In this document: positions 1 through 11,725 of the stretch, one piece after another
Numbering within the stretch: position 1 is the first letter of the stretch
Layout of the letters: every line of letters begins with the position of its first letter
Position numbers and translations under genes: made by a program
Notes under the pieces: model-generated
Seen by the model: the letters and a program-made list of their open reading frames with translations, nothing else
Told to the model about the DNA's origin: nothing
Database searches by the model: none
DNA from: Rhabdophis nuchalis
Lineage: Eukaryota > Chordata > Lepidosauria > Squamata > Natricidae
Direction of reading: 5' to 3'
DNA length: 64,000 nucleotides
Assembly (NCBI GenBank): GCA_039707465.1
Contig: CM077645.1
Span: 65,421,850 to 65,485,849, forward strand

Positions 1-382
1 TCTGTGGATAGAAGAATACTTGACCAAAGAGCTGTTAGCCTTGGACTCTGTCGACCCTGAGGGTCGTGCAGATGTTCGGCAGGCCAGGAGAGATGGTGTA
101 AGAAAAGTCCAGAATATATTGGAAAGACTTGAACAGAAAGCAGAGGATGTTCCAGAGACCACTCAAGGAGATGGATGTCAGTCATCTTTCCATGAAAGTA
201 GTCCACTGTCACTGGAAAAAATGGAGATTCATCCTAGGGTGGAAAATCTTGCTAAGGATATGAATAATGAAAATGTCAAGGAGCAAAACAAAATAGAAAT
301 GGAACAACCTGGATCTAAAGAAGGCATGGTCTCAAATGTTGCTAAAGAAAGTTGCACAGCTAAAACTCTGGCTGAACCATAA
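1..382 (+). CDS. BAG3: BAG3, C-terminal end of the last coding exon (partial)
   Basis: BAG3 is an Hsp70/Hsc70 co-chaperone: its BAG domain binds the ATPase domain of Hsp70 and stimulates nucleotide exchange, linking it to selective autophagy and to muscle Z-disc maintenance. The open frame enters from upstream (first full codon at 2) and stops at TAA 380-382, giving 126 residues. The first 50 or so are the back half of the BAG domain, with the family motifs [20 protein letters not shown] and [14 protein letters not shown], nearly identical to the mammalian protein. The remaining 80 or so residues are an acidic, low-complexity tail (Glu, Ser, Asn, Lys rich) that resembles the mammalian tail in length but not in sequence. 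The rest of the gene (WW domain, IPV motifs, PXXP region) lies before the window. No start codon is needed, as this is an internal reading of a terminal exon. Confidence 0.95.
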   Translation, partial: LWIEEYLTKELLALDSVDPEGRADVRQARRDGVRKVQNILERLEQKAEDVPETTQGDGCQSSFHESSPLSLEKMEIHPRVENLAKDMNNENVKEQNKIEMEQPGSKEGMVSNVAKESCTAKTLAEP

Positions 383-937
383 AGAGAGGCAGCACTTAGT
401 CCTTGGACTCCTTAAATTAAATGTGTGTTAAGCAAATTTTAACTTGCATGCATTTCCAGAGCTTTGCACCAGTTGGTTTTTAATCAACAGCTTGGATCAC
501 GGAAAACAGTTGGGGGGCAGAAATGGGTGCATAAAAATAATGTTTAGCTTATATGCTGTATCTTGCTCAAATAATGTGTTTGAACAATATCTTGTAAAAT
601 GATTGCTTTCAATTCAACACAATGAGTGAAAAATGTTTTGTCAATTTCAGTTAGGAGATTTACTTTCATAAAATCATTACCTATGTACATCTAAATAAGA
701 TATCCTTTTTAAAAACAGACACTCTTAGGGGAAATGTTTTCACTATTAGGCACTTTAATGATGTCTGGAAAGTGTGTTAAGAAACTATAGAGATATTTAT
801 ATGTACTGTATTGAGAACTTCAGTGCTATATTTTAAATGAGAAAAGAAATAAAACGGACTGTAAGAAGCCTGATGAACCTGTGTGGTTAATAAATGAGAA
901 AGATGGCTGTATATTATTTGTTTGCTTCTAAAATAAA
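383..937 (+). other. BAG3: BAG3 3' untranslated region with polyadenylation signals
   Basis: Non-coding, AT-rich sequence follows the BAG3 stop. AATAAA hexamers lie at 848-853, 889-894 and 932-937. Any of them could end the transcript; the sequence alone does not decide which. No transposon is recognised inside this stretch, which fits a retained UTR. Confidence 0.7.
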
Positions 938-1466
938 TATTCCTTTGTAAATGAATACTTACAAGGGCTCTCTAGTAAGTTCCTGATTTTTCAAATTTAC
1001 ATATAGTGAATCCTGAACTAATTGAAAGATTCAAGTGGACATATAAAATATGCAACAATCTCAACATCAGTTGCACTAAAAATACAAAAACATATACAAG
1101 GAGCTACTTTTCCATTCAATAGGTTGAACCCTATTTCAGCCAAATTATACCCAGCCTAATTAAATATGGTAAGTGAGGAGAGAAAGTATTTGAAGCTGAA
1201 ATATTTCCTACGTTTACCTCAGTAGAATAGAATATATATAGCTTAGGGTTAAACTGTGGAATCCTTGGTTGTTTCATTGCAGATTTTATTACCCAACTAG
1301 GCAATATCAGTGTGAGGGAGTGTCGGAGTTTGTTCCCTGTTTATATACAATAGCTTGCTCTACCAGTTTTGGTGGTAGAAGGTATGGTTTTCTCATTGGT
1401 AATTCCTTGATTAGAGTTTTGTTTTCTGCTTTATGGTTTTTCTGCTGTAAATCACTGCTCTCCAAG
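938..1466. other. Intergenic, nothing recognised
   Basis: AT-rich sequence downstream of BAG3. I see no coding exon or classified repeat here. Confidence 0.5.
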
Positions 1467-1582
1467 CAGCACAGTGGCTTATGTAATTGGGATGTCAGGT
1501 TGGAGGTTAGCAAGTCCACATTCGAGACACAGATACTGCTGTGGGGCAGAGTGAACTCCCATCTTTTGCTCCAGCTCCTGAT
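1467..1582 (+). repeat. tRNA-derived SINE fragment
   Basis: The segment has a degenerate A-box-like start (GTGGCTTATGTAATTGGGA) and a B-box-like ATTCGAGAC about 45 bp later, followed by a conserved squamate SINE body (GGGGCAGAGTGAACTCCCAT). The same body sequence recurs at 2341-2385 inside the Penelope-like fragment. There is no CCA-ready tRNA fold, so it is not a tRNA gene. Confidence 0.55.
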
Positions 1583-1799
1583 GAGGACATCAAAGGAGCC
1601 TGGGAGCCCAGGCAACAGGATAATCCATTCACCCCAAGTGCAATGCGATCCCTGTTATCTGGATGTTCCTTATGAGAGGATTTGTTCTGGTCTTTTTGTT
1701 TCTTCCTTAGTTTTTTTAATTGCCATTTTTGAGTGGTGTGTAAATGTGGTTTATTTCTATGTACTTATTGATGTCATAGCACTCTGCTCCTTGATCCAG

Positions 1800-2580
1800 A
1801 ACTAGTGAACAAATCCATGGTAGCACTATTACATTACACACCCTACCTAGCCAAACACATTCCCAGAACCATGGACCCCATCAACTGCTGCCCCATATCT
1901 ACTTCCAGTTTCATGGACAAATTAACCAATAAATCAGAAGAACATCTATGAAATTACTATTCTATACTATAGCATTAAACTATAGCATTCCCACACATGC
2001 AACCAAAAGAATGGTTCCGATATATAGATAACACCTTTATCATAATAAAAAAGGAACTATTAGAAAAAACACATGAAACAAATCAACATCTTCAAAGGAG
2101 TAAAATTCATAATGGAAAAAGAAAACAACACATTGTCCTTTCTGGAATCCTCTTTAACAGAGGAAATGATGGCAAATTAGAAATGAGTCTACCCCAAAAA
2201 AAACCTCACTAAATGTACCAACTACAAACATAAGTATGAAAAGGAGAACATATACATTAAAAAAATCTTGCAAACAACGAACAGGCTATTGCAACCATAC
2301 AGCATCACTCTAGCACACAAACTCACTGCAACAAACCAACTACTGTGGGGCAGAGTGAACTCCCATCTTTTACTCCAGCTCCTGGAATATGGCCCTCCAA
2401 AAATCTTAGGTAAACTAAAAGACATAGCCCAAGAATTAAAAACAGGAGTCATCTATAATATACAGTGTAAGGACTGTTAACAGCCACTATGCAGGACAGA
2501 CAGGCAGAAGACTAGCAGAATGCATCCATGAACATTTTAGTTGGAAGACACAATGAAAACTCCTTAATCTTGCAACACAT
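1800..2580 (+). mobile_element. Decayed Penelope-like retroelement fragment
   Basis: Broken plus-strand reading frames carry recognisable Penelope-type reverse transcriptase and linker sequence. FRYIDNTFIIIKK at 2017-2055 corresponds to the catalytic Y-x-D-D region, with the second Asp changed to Asn. Near 2280-2480 there is LLQPYSITLAHK and, further on, TGVIYNIQCKDC, which lead into the GIY-YIG endonuclease part seen to about 2560 in another frame. Stops and frameshifts show that it is dead. A 45-bp piece matching the SINE at 1538-1582 interrupts the linker at 2341-2385. Confidence 0.7.
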
Positions 2581-2619
2581 GGACACTCAACCATAGTTTT
2601 AACTGGGAAACCATCTAAA

Positions 2620-2733
2620 TTGGTGGCCGGTAGGGAGGGTTTCTCCGGTGGGTCCCAGGAGTCTCACCGTCGGCGAGACTCGAGGGGCCAAAGAGCCGCA
2701 TGCAGCTCGTGAGCTGCGGTTTGCCGACCACTG
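2620..2733. mobile_element. hAT-type element remnant
   Basis: The GC-rich segment ends in GTTTGCCGACCACTG, a typical right terminus of a reptile hAT non-autonomous element. The matching left terminus is not seen, so this is a truncated copy. Confidence 0.35.
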
Positions 2734-3519
2734 GGTTAGCAGGTCTCCATTGTAAAAGGTTTATAAAGCTAACTTTTATTGACAATTCTTAGCACTGAGG
2801 CAATATTTTTGGATAAGGTACATTACAATGTTGTAGGTGTTGATACTCACTGGTTACCAATAGTTGCCTATTCACAAAAAGGCAGTCACAATAAATATAA
2901 CTTGTCACAAATACCCAAAAAAAGCTGATGAGTTTTTCCCCCTGCCTATTTTGCTAGATACTTCCATTATCAGTTAATATCTACCTGATTCTGCTTTTAT
3001 TTGGTCTGTTTTCTATGTAAAATATTACACTCCTAACTGTGTTGGGAAGATATAGGGTGATAATATGAAGGAAGGAAAATCGAGAAATACTAATACTTTG
3101 TCTATTAATCAACACTTTGTGGCAATTGTTTTTTCATCTCCACCCCATCCAAATTACACAGGGATATTTTAATTCTATGTTTTGCCCAGTTGCATACCAA
3201 AACAACACATAATAGGCATTTTCATAAGATAATTGGCACTGCTGATGGAATATTATGCAACACAACTGCCAGTTTTTACACGTAAGATTTCACTTGTCAC
3301 ATTTTCTAGCCAAAGTAACAAAATTGTAGATTACTAGTAACTCCTTCTCAACTCAAGAAATTTTTTTAAAAAATTCTTCCAGTGATGTTTCTCTCTTTCT
3401 TTTATAGCCCTCACTTCCAACAATACTAAAAGAGATGTAATCCAGGGGTTCTAAAACATTCCTGCCATGGAGATTGTTCTATGATTTTAGATCCAGAGAC
3501 TTTCTGTACGAACCTTAAA
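2734..3519. other. Intergenic, nothing recognised
   Basis: AT-rich single-copy-looking DNA; no exon, RNA gene or classified repeat seen. Confidence 0.5.
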
Positions 3520-3520
3520 C

Positions 3521-3990
3521 TTTACTTTTATTAGATTTCTATCCCACCCTATCTCCCGGAGTGGGACTCAGGGCGGCGCACAGGAATTTAAAAATACAAA
3601 AATACAAACAATACAAAATTCTACAAAAGTTAAAACTAAAATTAAATAATTTAGCCCGTGCTAAAAGACCAATTTAATTTAAAACTCAACTCTAAAAATA
3701 GCAGCTGTAGCAGCTATGCCAGGCCGGCCATATGGAAGAAATATGTTTTCAGTGTCCGGCGGAAGAGGCGAAGGTCGGTAATAGTGTGAAGGTCTGGGAG
3801 GAGGTTATTCCAGAAGGCGGGGCCTGCCACAGAGAAGGCTCTTCCCCTGGGCGTCGCCAGCTGGCATTGTCCGGCAGACGGCACCCTAAGGAGGCCCTCC
3901 CTGTGGTAGCGGACAGGTCGAATGGAGGTATATGGTAGTAGGCGGTCCTGCAAATAACCAGGCCCACTGCCATGGAGCGCTTTAAAGAAA
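3521..3990 (-). mobile_element. CR1/L2-group LINE, 5'-truncated 3' end
   Basis: Read on the minus strand, this ends in the 3' UTR motif CCGCCCTGAGTCC-type hairpin and an A-rich tail. The minus frame 3714-4064 encodes the ORF2 C terminus, with landmarks [47 protein letters not shown] and DLRLFRRTLKTYFF. Many other copies in this window share these motifs. It is a dead fragment. Confidence 0.85.
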
Positions 3991-4153
3991 ATTACCCCAT
4001 GTACTGTAAATTCTGGCTGGATAATAATTAAACCAATTATTGGTATTATTGGTGCAATCTTCAAATGATTACATGTGTGAGGAAATCAGTAAAAAGATGC
4101 ATAGTCAATGGAAAACTTGAAAGGTCTTATACCTAAAGTTTAGTTTGTCAATC

Positions 4154-4258
4154 CACTAAACCAGGGGTCTCCAACCTTTGCAAAGCTGGCTGGAGAATTC
4201 TGGGAGCTGAAGTCCTTCAGACTTAAAGTTGCAAAGGTTGGAGACCCCTGCACTAAAC
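4154..4258. mobile_element. Palindromic hAT-type MITE with 8-bp target duplication
   Basis: The element spans 4162-4250 (89 bp). It starts CAGGGGTCTCCAACCTTTGC and ends with the inverse sequence ...GGAGACCCCTG. The flanks CACTAAAC at 4154-4161 and 4251-4258 are identical, which is the 8-bp duplication expected of hAT transposition. It is an internally deleted relative of the 135-bp hairpins at 50791 and 62786. Confidence 0.85.
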
Positions 4259-4523
4259 AAAATAATTTATTATAGTTTCACTTTAAGAATTAATCCATTT
4301 TTTTAACCTTAATTATTTTATTTAATTACTGGAGTTTAGTACATATGTGGTCTAATGTGTAGTGTATGTCCCTGAATAATTTTTGTATGAATTCAATCAC
4401 ATAATCCTCTTGCAGATTCCATTTTGGCTGAGGACTTAGAGCCTACATCAGGCAATTGAAAGTGTAATTAAAATGCATAAAGGAGCAAACTTGCTTGCTT
4501 GCCTGTTCACCTATTTTTCCTCT

Positions 4524-4769
4524 CCCCATATCAGGGGTGGGTTTCTGCTGGCGTTACTGCCGGTTTGGTGCATGCGCGATTTGCAGTTACTTGTAAATAG
4601 GTCTGTGCATGCACAGAACATTATAAACGTCAAAACAACAACAACAGGGAACCGGTTTGGGGGCGTGGCAAACTAGCCATCCCTACTGGTTTGGCAACCA
4701 GTTGCAATTTCCACTACTGGTTCACCCCGAACTGGTGAGAACCAGTAGCAACCCACCTCTACCCCATTT
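4524..4769. mobile_element. hAT-type non-autonomous element (CAGGGGTGGG family)
   Basis: The element is 4532-4761, from CAGGGGTGGGTTTCTGCTGG to ...AGCAACCCACCTCTA. The flanks CCCCATAT and CCCCATTT differ at one base and represent an 8-bp duplication. Internal GAACCGGTTTGG and ACTGGTTCACC are shared with the other copies listed here. Confidence 0.75.
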
Positions 4770-5171
4770 AAACATATTCTAGAATTTTTTCATCTTTTCT
4801 AAGATGACAATCTGCTAAAGCATTTTTTAAAGAAACAATATACTAGGAAAGCTACTACTGATTATATTATTTTTATTCTAGAGATTACTATCTAAAAAGG
4901 GGGAATGTTATATTTTATTAATTTAAAAGTATTTTTGTACTGTCCAAGGTTATAGTACAAACTAATGAAATACTTAAAACATTGAGGCAAACAAACTGAA
5001 AACACACAAGACTAAAGGTGACAAGAAACAGCAAATTTATTTGGGTTCTAATCGGAGCTTTGTTACTAATGTTTGAGATTTTTTACTAGTATCAAATTCT
5101 CCATATAGAAATAATTACATATACTTTTATTAATTTCTGGCCATCTCTGATACAATTTGATTAAGCTAAAA
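4770..5171. other. Intergenic, nothing recognised
   Basis: AT-rich sequence without an exon or classified repeat. Confidence 0.5.
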
Positions 5172-5330
5172 TATACAATACAATACAATAGCAGAGTTGG
5201 AAGGGGCCTTGGAGGTCATCTAGTCCAACTCCCTGCCTAGGCAGGAAGCCCTATACCATTTCAGACAAATGGCTATCCAACATCTTCTTGAAGACTTGCA
5301 GTGTTGGGGCATTCACAACCTCTGGAGGCA
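5172..5330 (-). mobile_element. CR1 LINE 3' end
   Basis: On the minus strand the fragment reads through the CR1 ORF2 end and 3' UTR (GTTGGACTAGATGACCTCCA) into a (TATTG)n tail, seen on the plus strand as ATACAATACAATACAATAG. It is a short 5'-truncated copy, related to the longer one at 58470-58905. Confidence 0.8.
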
Positions 5331-5517
5331 ATATATATTAGTTCTCTATAATAGTTAATTACAAATTTTAATATGTTGGTTATTTTAACTGTAACTTGGG
5401 GTATACCACTGAAAGGTATGTGGATAATATAACTGGGCAAAGAGACACTGCCAGGGAGTGGTCAGATGAGAGATGATACACTTGCAATTGGCTAGTAGGC
5501 AGGGCAAGAGGCTTAAA
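5331..5517. repeat. Possible unclassified interspersed repeat
   Basis: About 5395-5515 resembles 39790-39900 (shared AGGGA.TGGT.AGAT.AGAGA and GGGCAG motifs). Both may be remnants of one LTR-like family, but the match is weak by eye. Confidence 0.3.
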
Positions 5518-5865
5518 AGAGCCGACTGGCGACACCCAGGGGAAGGGCCTTCTCTGTGGCGGGCCCTGCCCTGTGGAACGACCTACCCCCAGAACTTTGT
5601 ACCATCACCGACTTCCGCCTCTTCCGCCAGTGTTTAAAAACACACCTCTTTCATCAAGCCGGCCTAACATAACCTCCGCTGGGACTAGTTTAGATAGTTT
5701 TATTTCGGGGATTTTAATTGGTTTTTAGCGCAGGACAGGCATTTAATAGGTTTTAAATTTTATATTACGATTTTGTATGTATTTTAAATTCCTGTGCGCC
5801 GCCCTGGGTCCTTTTGGAGAAGGGCGGGATATAAATCTAATAAATAAAATAAAATAAAATAAAAT
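5518..5865 (+). mobile_element. CR1/L2-group LINE 3' fragment
   Basis: The fragment starts in the ORF2 C terminus (GGCGACACCCAGGGGAAGGG, encoding the PRGRAFS..GPALWND region). It then has the 3' UTR with CCTGTGCGCCGCCCTGGGTC and an (AAATA)n tail at 5838-5865. It is truncated at the 5' end. Confidence 0.85.
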
Positions 5866-5899
5866 GAGCTTTGGCTAAAAAAAGTGCCTAAATGGGATG

Positions 5900-5988
5900 G
5901 CATATAGCCAGAGTGGGTGGGTGGGGCCATCCACGATTTCCACTACCGGTTTGAGTGAACCGGTCTGAACTAGCAAAATACCACCTCT
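5900..5988. mobile_element. Right-end remnant of the CAGGGGTGGG hAT family
   Basis: ACCGGTTTGAGTGAACCGG and the terminal ATACCACCTCTG match the right side of the intact copies. The left terminus is missing. Confidence 0.5.
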
Positions 5989-6175
5989 GCCTGTGAAAAT
6001 TTTTGGCAAATTTTATAAAACGTCTGATGACATTAAAATTATAAATATCATACAACATTTACTGAGACCAACTGCTGATCTCTGTGCTATACAATTCAAC
6101 ATGAGCTACTTTCAAAGCAGATACTATCTGTGGATATCTCCTGGAATTTTAAGCACTTTTCCAATATATTGATTT

Positions 6176-6332
6176 TAGCACAGGGTAGATTTTAGCACAG
6201 GGTGTTAATTTAATATAGTTTTAAGTATTTATGTATTTATTATTATGTTTTTATATTTCCTGTGCACCGCCCCGAGTTCCTTCAGGGAGAGGGGGCGGTT
6301 AATAAGTTGAATAAATTGAATTGAATTGAATA
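6176..6332 (+). mobile_element. CR1/L2-group LINE tail
   Basis: Only the 3' UTR remains: TTTAGCACAGGGTGTTAATT, CCTGTGCACCGCCCCGAGTT, GGGGGCGG and a (TTGAA)n tail. The TTTTAGCACAGGGTA motif is repeated at the start. Confidence 0.8.
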
Positions 6333-8404
6333 TTAACAGCTCTGCCATTTTTGAAGGCACTCAAGCACTGAGGAATTTGGTAAGGAAGTCTCTCTGAAAC
6401 AATGACCCAATAGGTAATATATTATCTAGTAAATTATACATATTAGATAGTTTAGACAATTAAGACATTTTGATCAGTTCCAGTGAAAGACCATAATTCC
6501 ATACCTGAGCTACCAAAAAAATAGAAAGTGTGAGAGATATGGGCAACGTAGATGACAATAGATTTCGCTTCATGGATGAAATTTTGTAATTTTGTAATTT
6601 TTATTATTTTGGAATTTTTAAAACAACTTCATTTAGCTTCCTGATCGGGATGTTTTCTATACCACTAAGGCCAAAGGGATGTTGTAACTCACAGTATGTG
6701 TCATGGCATATGCTGTAATGCTTTTAGCAGGTGCACTTTTGAAAGGGAAAAAAAAAGCACTTTCATGTAGATAAGTGCTGAACTTGTTTAAAAACTATCG
6801 GGGTTAAATACTGTGCAGAGGTTCTTGTGCTGTAATTAAAAGACTTTCCTGTTTTCCTGATTGCTTTTCCTGGTTGGAAAAAATCCAATTAAAAAACATT
6901 TACTTACTAGGCACTAAGCAATGCATGCTTTAATTCATTTAAGGAGGGTGAGTGGAGAAAAGGCTGCTTACAGAGTCGCAGAAATGTGGGGTGTTTTTTC
7001 CGTATCTTTGATGCTACGATAGCAGTCCCTTAGAAAAAAATTCCAGCTTGCGTGACTGCAAGAAAGCTTGTGATATATTTAAATTGTCCTGTTTTTCTGC
7101 TGGGAAGCAGTGAGCTTCTTAGCATTTGTGCCACTTCCACAATATTGCGCCCTATCTATCTTAAAATGTATCCTCCTTCAATTACAGCTAATGCATGAAG
7201 GTAGCACAAGAATATTATTGATATTCTCCTGTTCCTGGAAGTAAATCAATCCTGTAAACCCTCCTCCCTTCCTTTCCCAGGTGGACTTTTCCAAACGTCA
7301 ACTGAAATGTGTTTTGAGTTTCACTCTGAGAAAAGAAATCAAGATTATAACCATATGTAACACCCATTCTTGTCTATGCATGCGTCAGAAGAAGGCTGGA
7401 AGGATGACTCAAAGTGCAGAGCTTTAGAACTGGAGAAGCTGCCTCCCTGCCTCCTAGCAAGTTCCTGAAAGATAGTTTGATGAGATGAATACCAGGAAGT
7501 TTATTCTGTTCTGAAAGGGCTTGCGAATGGAGGGAGTTGGGATAGGACAATTCATGCAGAGGAGCACCCTAATACTGAAATAAAGTGGGATTCAAATCAA
7601 ATAAGTAAATATTCTAACAATCACACGATAAGATGGAATGTATATTTTATTCATCTCCATCATGATGAACATTACAGAGAGACACAGAGCAAACCAACAA
7701 TAATAATAGTCTGCAGGTTCTATATACTTGAGGACCGCCCTGCTTTACAGTCTTGTTTTTTAAACACAACATTGTATTTTCTTTGACATTCTCTCAGCTA
7801 ATCTGGCTGCATAATATTGTTTTGCCCAGACTTCAGTTCAATCTCCTAGACAATCATTGATAGCCCTGCTTTAAACCAGAGTTGGAAAAGACAAGAATCA
7901 TGTAGAAGTATAGATGTTGCCCATGAAACGTAGAATGATTCTGAAATGACAGAAAAATGAATTTCCAGAACAATGATTATATATAATTATTATATATCTA
8001 GCTACCTATTTATCTGTTCGTCTTACTGCCTACATTACCTACCCCTGGCTAATTTCCACAAGCCAGGGCAAGATGAAGATCGAGTCTTTTTAGATAATCA
8101 TTTACAGTATACACTACTTTTGGTGTTGGGCGAGTCATGTTTCAACAAGATGATAGCGGGTGTGTCTTTGTTGAACCTCCAAAAACAAAAGGCAACCCAT
8201 TGCTTAACGAGATGGTATTTAGGTTTATCCCTTGCATCCTGGATAATTCTTTAAGCAAGTATGATATTTACAGGAGTGCCTGCACTACATCACAATTCTA
8301 ATTGGCTCAGTTTTTATTACTACAATTTGGAACCAAGATTTTTTTTAGTAAGTATACACCATGCACAGTGTAAAGAACCTTATTCTTGGCATTTGTATTA
8401 TATA
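6333..8404. other. Intergenic, nothing classified
   Basis: About 2 kb of AT-rich DNA. No exon, RNA gene or classified transposon seen. Because it is relatively free of recognisable repeats, about 6800-7450 would be the place in the gap to look for conserved non-coding sequence; I cannot test conservation here. Confidence 0.45.
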
Positions 8405-8836
8405 GTATAGAGCAGTGATGGCAAACCTTTTTTGGCTGGTGTGCCAAAAGTGGGGATAGCGCAGGGAAGTTGTGCATTGGTGTGCCACACCCATAATGCT
8501 ATGCGCATGACCCCAGGCACATGTACGCATGACCAGGGTTCCCCTCCATTTGCGGCATGCTTTTTTTGCCCTCCCCAGGCTCCAGAGGCTTTATAGCAGC
8601 ATAGGGAGGGCGAAAACAACCTCTCTGGCCCACCCGGAGGCCCTCCGAAGGCTTCAGGAGCTTCCCTGAAGCCTCCAGAGCACGAAAAATGGCCTCAAAA
8701 GAAGGATGAACTCAGCTCGCCACCGTGCACATGTGCGCTGGCCAGCTGACAGGGCAACGCCTCATGTGTCCTAACAAATGGCTCTGCGTGCCACCTGTGG
8801 CACGCATGCCATAGGTTCACCATCATGGGTATAGAG
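8405..8836. mobile_element. hAT-type element (CAGTGATGGC family) with 8-bp target duplication
   Basis: The element is 8413-8828. It starts CAGTGATGGCAAACCTTTTT and ends ...TAGGTTCACCATCATGG. GTATAGAG is found directly on both sides (8405-8412 and 8829-8836). The interior is CpG-rich with CCTCCAGAG/TTCAGGAGCTTCCC blocks. A sister copy lies at 46298-46670. Confidence 0.85.
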
Positions 8837-8911
8837 TTTCTAAAAGTTTATTTCAGCTACAGGTGTAACAATACTGATAGTCCGAAAGCTGTAAAATATA
8901 GACTTTTAACA

Positions 8912-9052
8912 GATTAACAGATTAATAGAGTTGGAAGGGACCTTGCACATCATCTTCTAGTCCAACCCCCTGCCCGAGCAGGAGACCCTACATCTGCCTC
9001 TACCTAAGATTGAACTCACAACCTCCTGATTGGGAGGCGAGAGCTCCACCAC
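8912..9052 (-). repeat. tRNA-derived SINE with CR1-type tail
   Basis: The minus strand begins with a tRNA-like head (GTGGAGCTCTCGCCTCCCAA, then a B-box-like GTGAGTTCAATC). It continues into GGTTGGACTAGAAGATGA and CCTTCCAACTCTATTAATC, the CR1 3' end. Sharing the CR1 tail suggests mobilisation by CR1. It is not a functional tRNA gene. Confidence 0.75.
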
Positions 9053-11382
9053 ATCAAAGATACCACTTTTCTATAGTACATCATTTTTAAATCTTGGGAT
9101 CCAATAATTTTAAAGGCCAAATAGCAACAGCAGATGGAGTGTTTTGTTTTTTAAATTGTTTATTTCCCCCCTCCTATATTGAGGTGGGTGCAGAAATTTA
9201 GAATAACCAAACCAAAAGCCATTTTTAAATCTCTAAGACAGAACTGAAATCTGAATTTTACAATATTTTCCTCAAATATAAGCCACAAAAAGAATCCAGT
9301 GTTTATTTTGAAGCATATTTTGTAAAGTCTTGTTACTATTTTTCTTTTTACATTTCTACTTCAATGTTTTCATGTTTTCAGTTTTTTTTTAAATGCACCA
9401 AATCTCCATTCAGGATCTCATACTTAGATAAGTTCTGGGTTCGGATGAGGTGGAAGTCAGAGAGGGCATTTTCAGCAAATTAAGTTTACTGCAACCTCAA
9501 GATGTTTTTTCAAAATCATTTTGATGTGTAATACTAGATTAGCTTTGGCGGTTTCTGCAGTTTACATTATAATACTGTAAAATCTCAAATTTCTCCATTG
9601 TTTTCTACAGAAAGCTTTCATTTTCTCCTCAAGAAAGAAAACAAGATTACCCAGTTTAAAGGTGAGGGTTTCTCCTTACTTTTTTCTTTTTATGGCTGAT
9701 TGGAAAAATCTTGTAAGGTTGGCTTATGTGATTATATTACCTTCATTGCCCTTTTGTTCTAAAAAAGAAAACTATGGCTTCTTTGCATTCCTTAAAGTCT
9801 AGGAGAAAGTTGGCACTAAACAGACATATCTAAAAAACCCAAAACGGAAGTGCCATTGAAAGCATCCAATAACAATGTCTGCTCATTAAGAAATTTAAAA
9901 GATAAAATGTACTAGCGTGTCATATAGCATGTATGATATAGATACAAATCTCTGTTATGGTAAACTCTGGCAGTTTAGAAGAATACTTTTATAAAACAGC
10001 ACAATTGGTGATGCTTGTTTTTAATAAATTCAAAGGTAGAAAAATTCAAAGGTAGTTGTGTAGGTGGCAGGGATATTGCGCATCAACTAATCTGTGGAGA
10101 TGAATAGATGATGCAATTCTACACACAGTCAGCTGTGAATAAACTGCACTGTTTTCAACAGGGACTTGACTTCTAGGTAGACTTATATAAACATAATAAA
10201 TTGAAAATAATTAAGAACATTAGTTGTACTTTAGTATAATAACCAGAGTCCTGAATTTCAATCTTATCAATTTCAATCTCAGTTTTATCAGTTTGCCATA
10301 TAAATGTATGTAGCAGCAGACTTGCTAGTGCTGAAAAACAGGTCAAACTGTTTCCTTTTGGCCCTTCTAATCTAGTGCCAGAACTCAAATGCTGCTGCTA
10401 CAGCATGCATGTTCATATTACCCAATAAGTATTTTATGAAATTCATATCTGAAGCATGAAAGATATTAAGATATATTTCATGAAACAATTGAATGGAATA
10501 TTCTGACTTTGATGTTGTCCATTTCTAAATGAGTAAGCAACCTGTTTAATAAAAGAAATAAATTTCTTTTGAAATCCCACCTTTGGAGTCTAGGAATTTT
10601 CAAAAAGTTTCAGCGAATGCACACAAGCACTGTTGTTCACTGACTCATCTATCCAACAAGAAAGGCAAAAGCACAATGCTTCATAAATTGGTTTACATGC
10701 TGTGGTTTACTTTGTTATGTTTTAGCTTAGTCCACCCAACATGCCAAGCCAAAAATCATGTTTTTTTAAAAAATAATGCCTAGGTTTACAAAACAGAGGA
10801 ATCTTCAAACTAAGAAGCCTCCGTATAGCTCTACTTGCTCTGATGTATGTATGATCCCTTATGTGGTAAACCTTCTTGTTGGTAAACCGACCTGCTAGAC
10901 AAGATAGCTGTTCCGCCACTTACTTCCACCTCTTCCCTGTATTTAAAACAGTCGGGATTATACCTTTTATCCAGTATGAACCTGACTGTTGTGTTTAAGG
11001 TTGCTATGGGAAAATAAAAATCATCTTTGAATCATAGGATGTGTTTATTTGTCAGAATGGTGATTGCAACATGTTGCATGCCAGACAACCAGACGAGCGC
11101 TTCATCTGGCACAATTTCATCAATTATTGTACATTGTTGATCTGTGGGGTTTTCTTGGTAAAATACAGGAAGATTTACTACTGCCTTCTCCTGCTCATCT
11201 GCTCATTTCCTGATCATCTGCCTCTTGCATCTTCCTATATTGCTGCTATCTAATTTATTATAGATATTGGCTTGCTTTAGCTGAGCAGCTGGAATCAGCT
11301 TCATGTCTTAGGACTTAGGTGATCTTACTGGAAGTGTAGGCTCTTGGCATCCTTCCCAGAGTTTTTCATTTACATTTCCCAG
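9053..11382. other. Intergenic, nothing classified
   Basis: About 2.3 kb, mostly AT-rich. Several short open frames exist but have no recognisable protein sequence, splice context or start context; I take them as chance. Confidence 0.45.
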
Positions 11383-11440
11383 AACCAACTCAGTGGTGGG
11401 TTTCAAATTTTTTTAGAACCTCTTCTGTAGGTGTGGCTGC

Positions 11441-11579
11441 TTTGTGGGAGTGGCTTGCCGGCCATGTGACTAGGTGGGAGTGGCTTGCCAGCCATGTGAC
11501 TAGGTGGGAGTGGCTTGCTAGCCATGTGACTGAGTGGGAGTGGCTTGCCAGCCATATGACCTGGTGGGCGTGGCCAACT
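11441..11579. repeat. 30-bp minisatellite
   Basis: About 4.5 tandem units of 30 bp, each with GTGGGAGTGGCTTGCC.GCCATGTGACTAG and only a few substitutions between units. The last unit is the most divergent. Confidence 0.9.
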
Positions 11580-11725
11580 TATAAAATGTGGTGGAACACA
11601 CTTAACAACACTCTTGCTTAGCAACCAAAATGTTGGCTCAGAAACTCTGACATTTGACACACGCATGTCTTAAAGCTGTCAAATTACAAGACCCCTGCAC
11701 CCCTAACCTTTTAGAAAAAAACCCC

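Noticed and set aside
7973..8254. 93-residue plus-strand frame
   Set aside because: No recognisable protein, AT-rich composition, no splice or promoter context; probably chance.
8990..9052. Second tRNA-like sequence
   Set aside because: It is joined to a CR1-type tail, so it is a SINE, not a tRNA gene.
11433..11666. Frames with repeated SHMAGKPLPP or WEWLASHVT peptide units
   Set aside because: They are translations of the 30-bp minisatellite inside a hAT copy, not a repeat protein.
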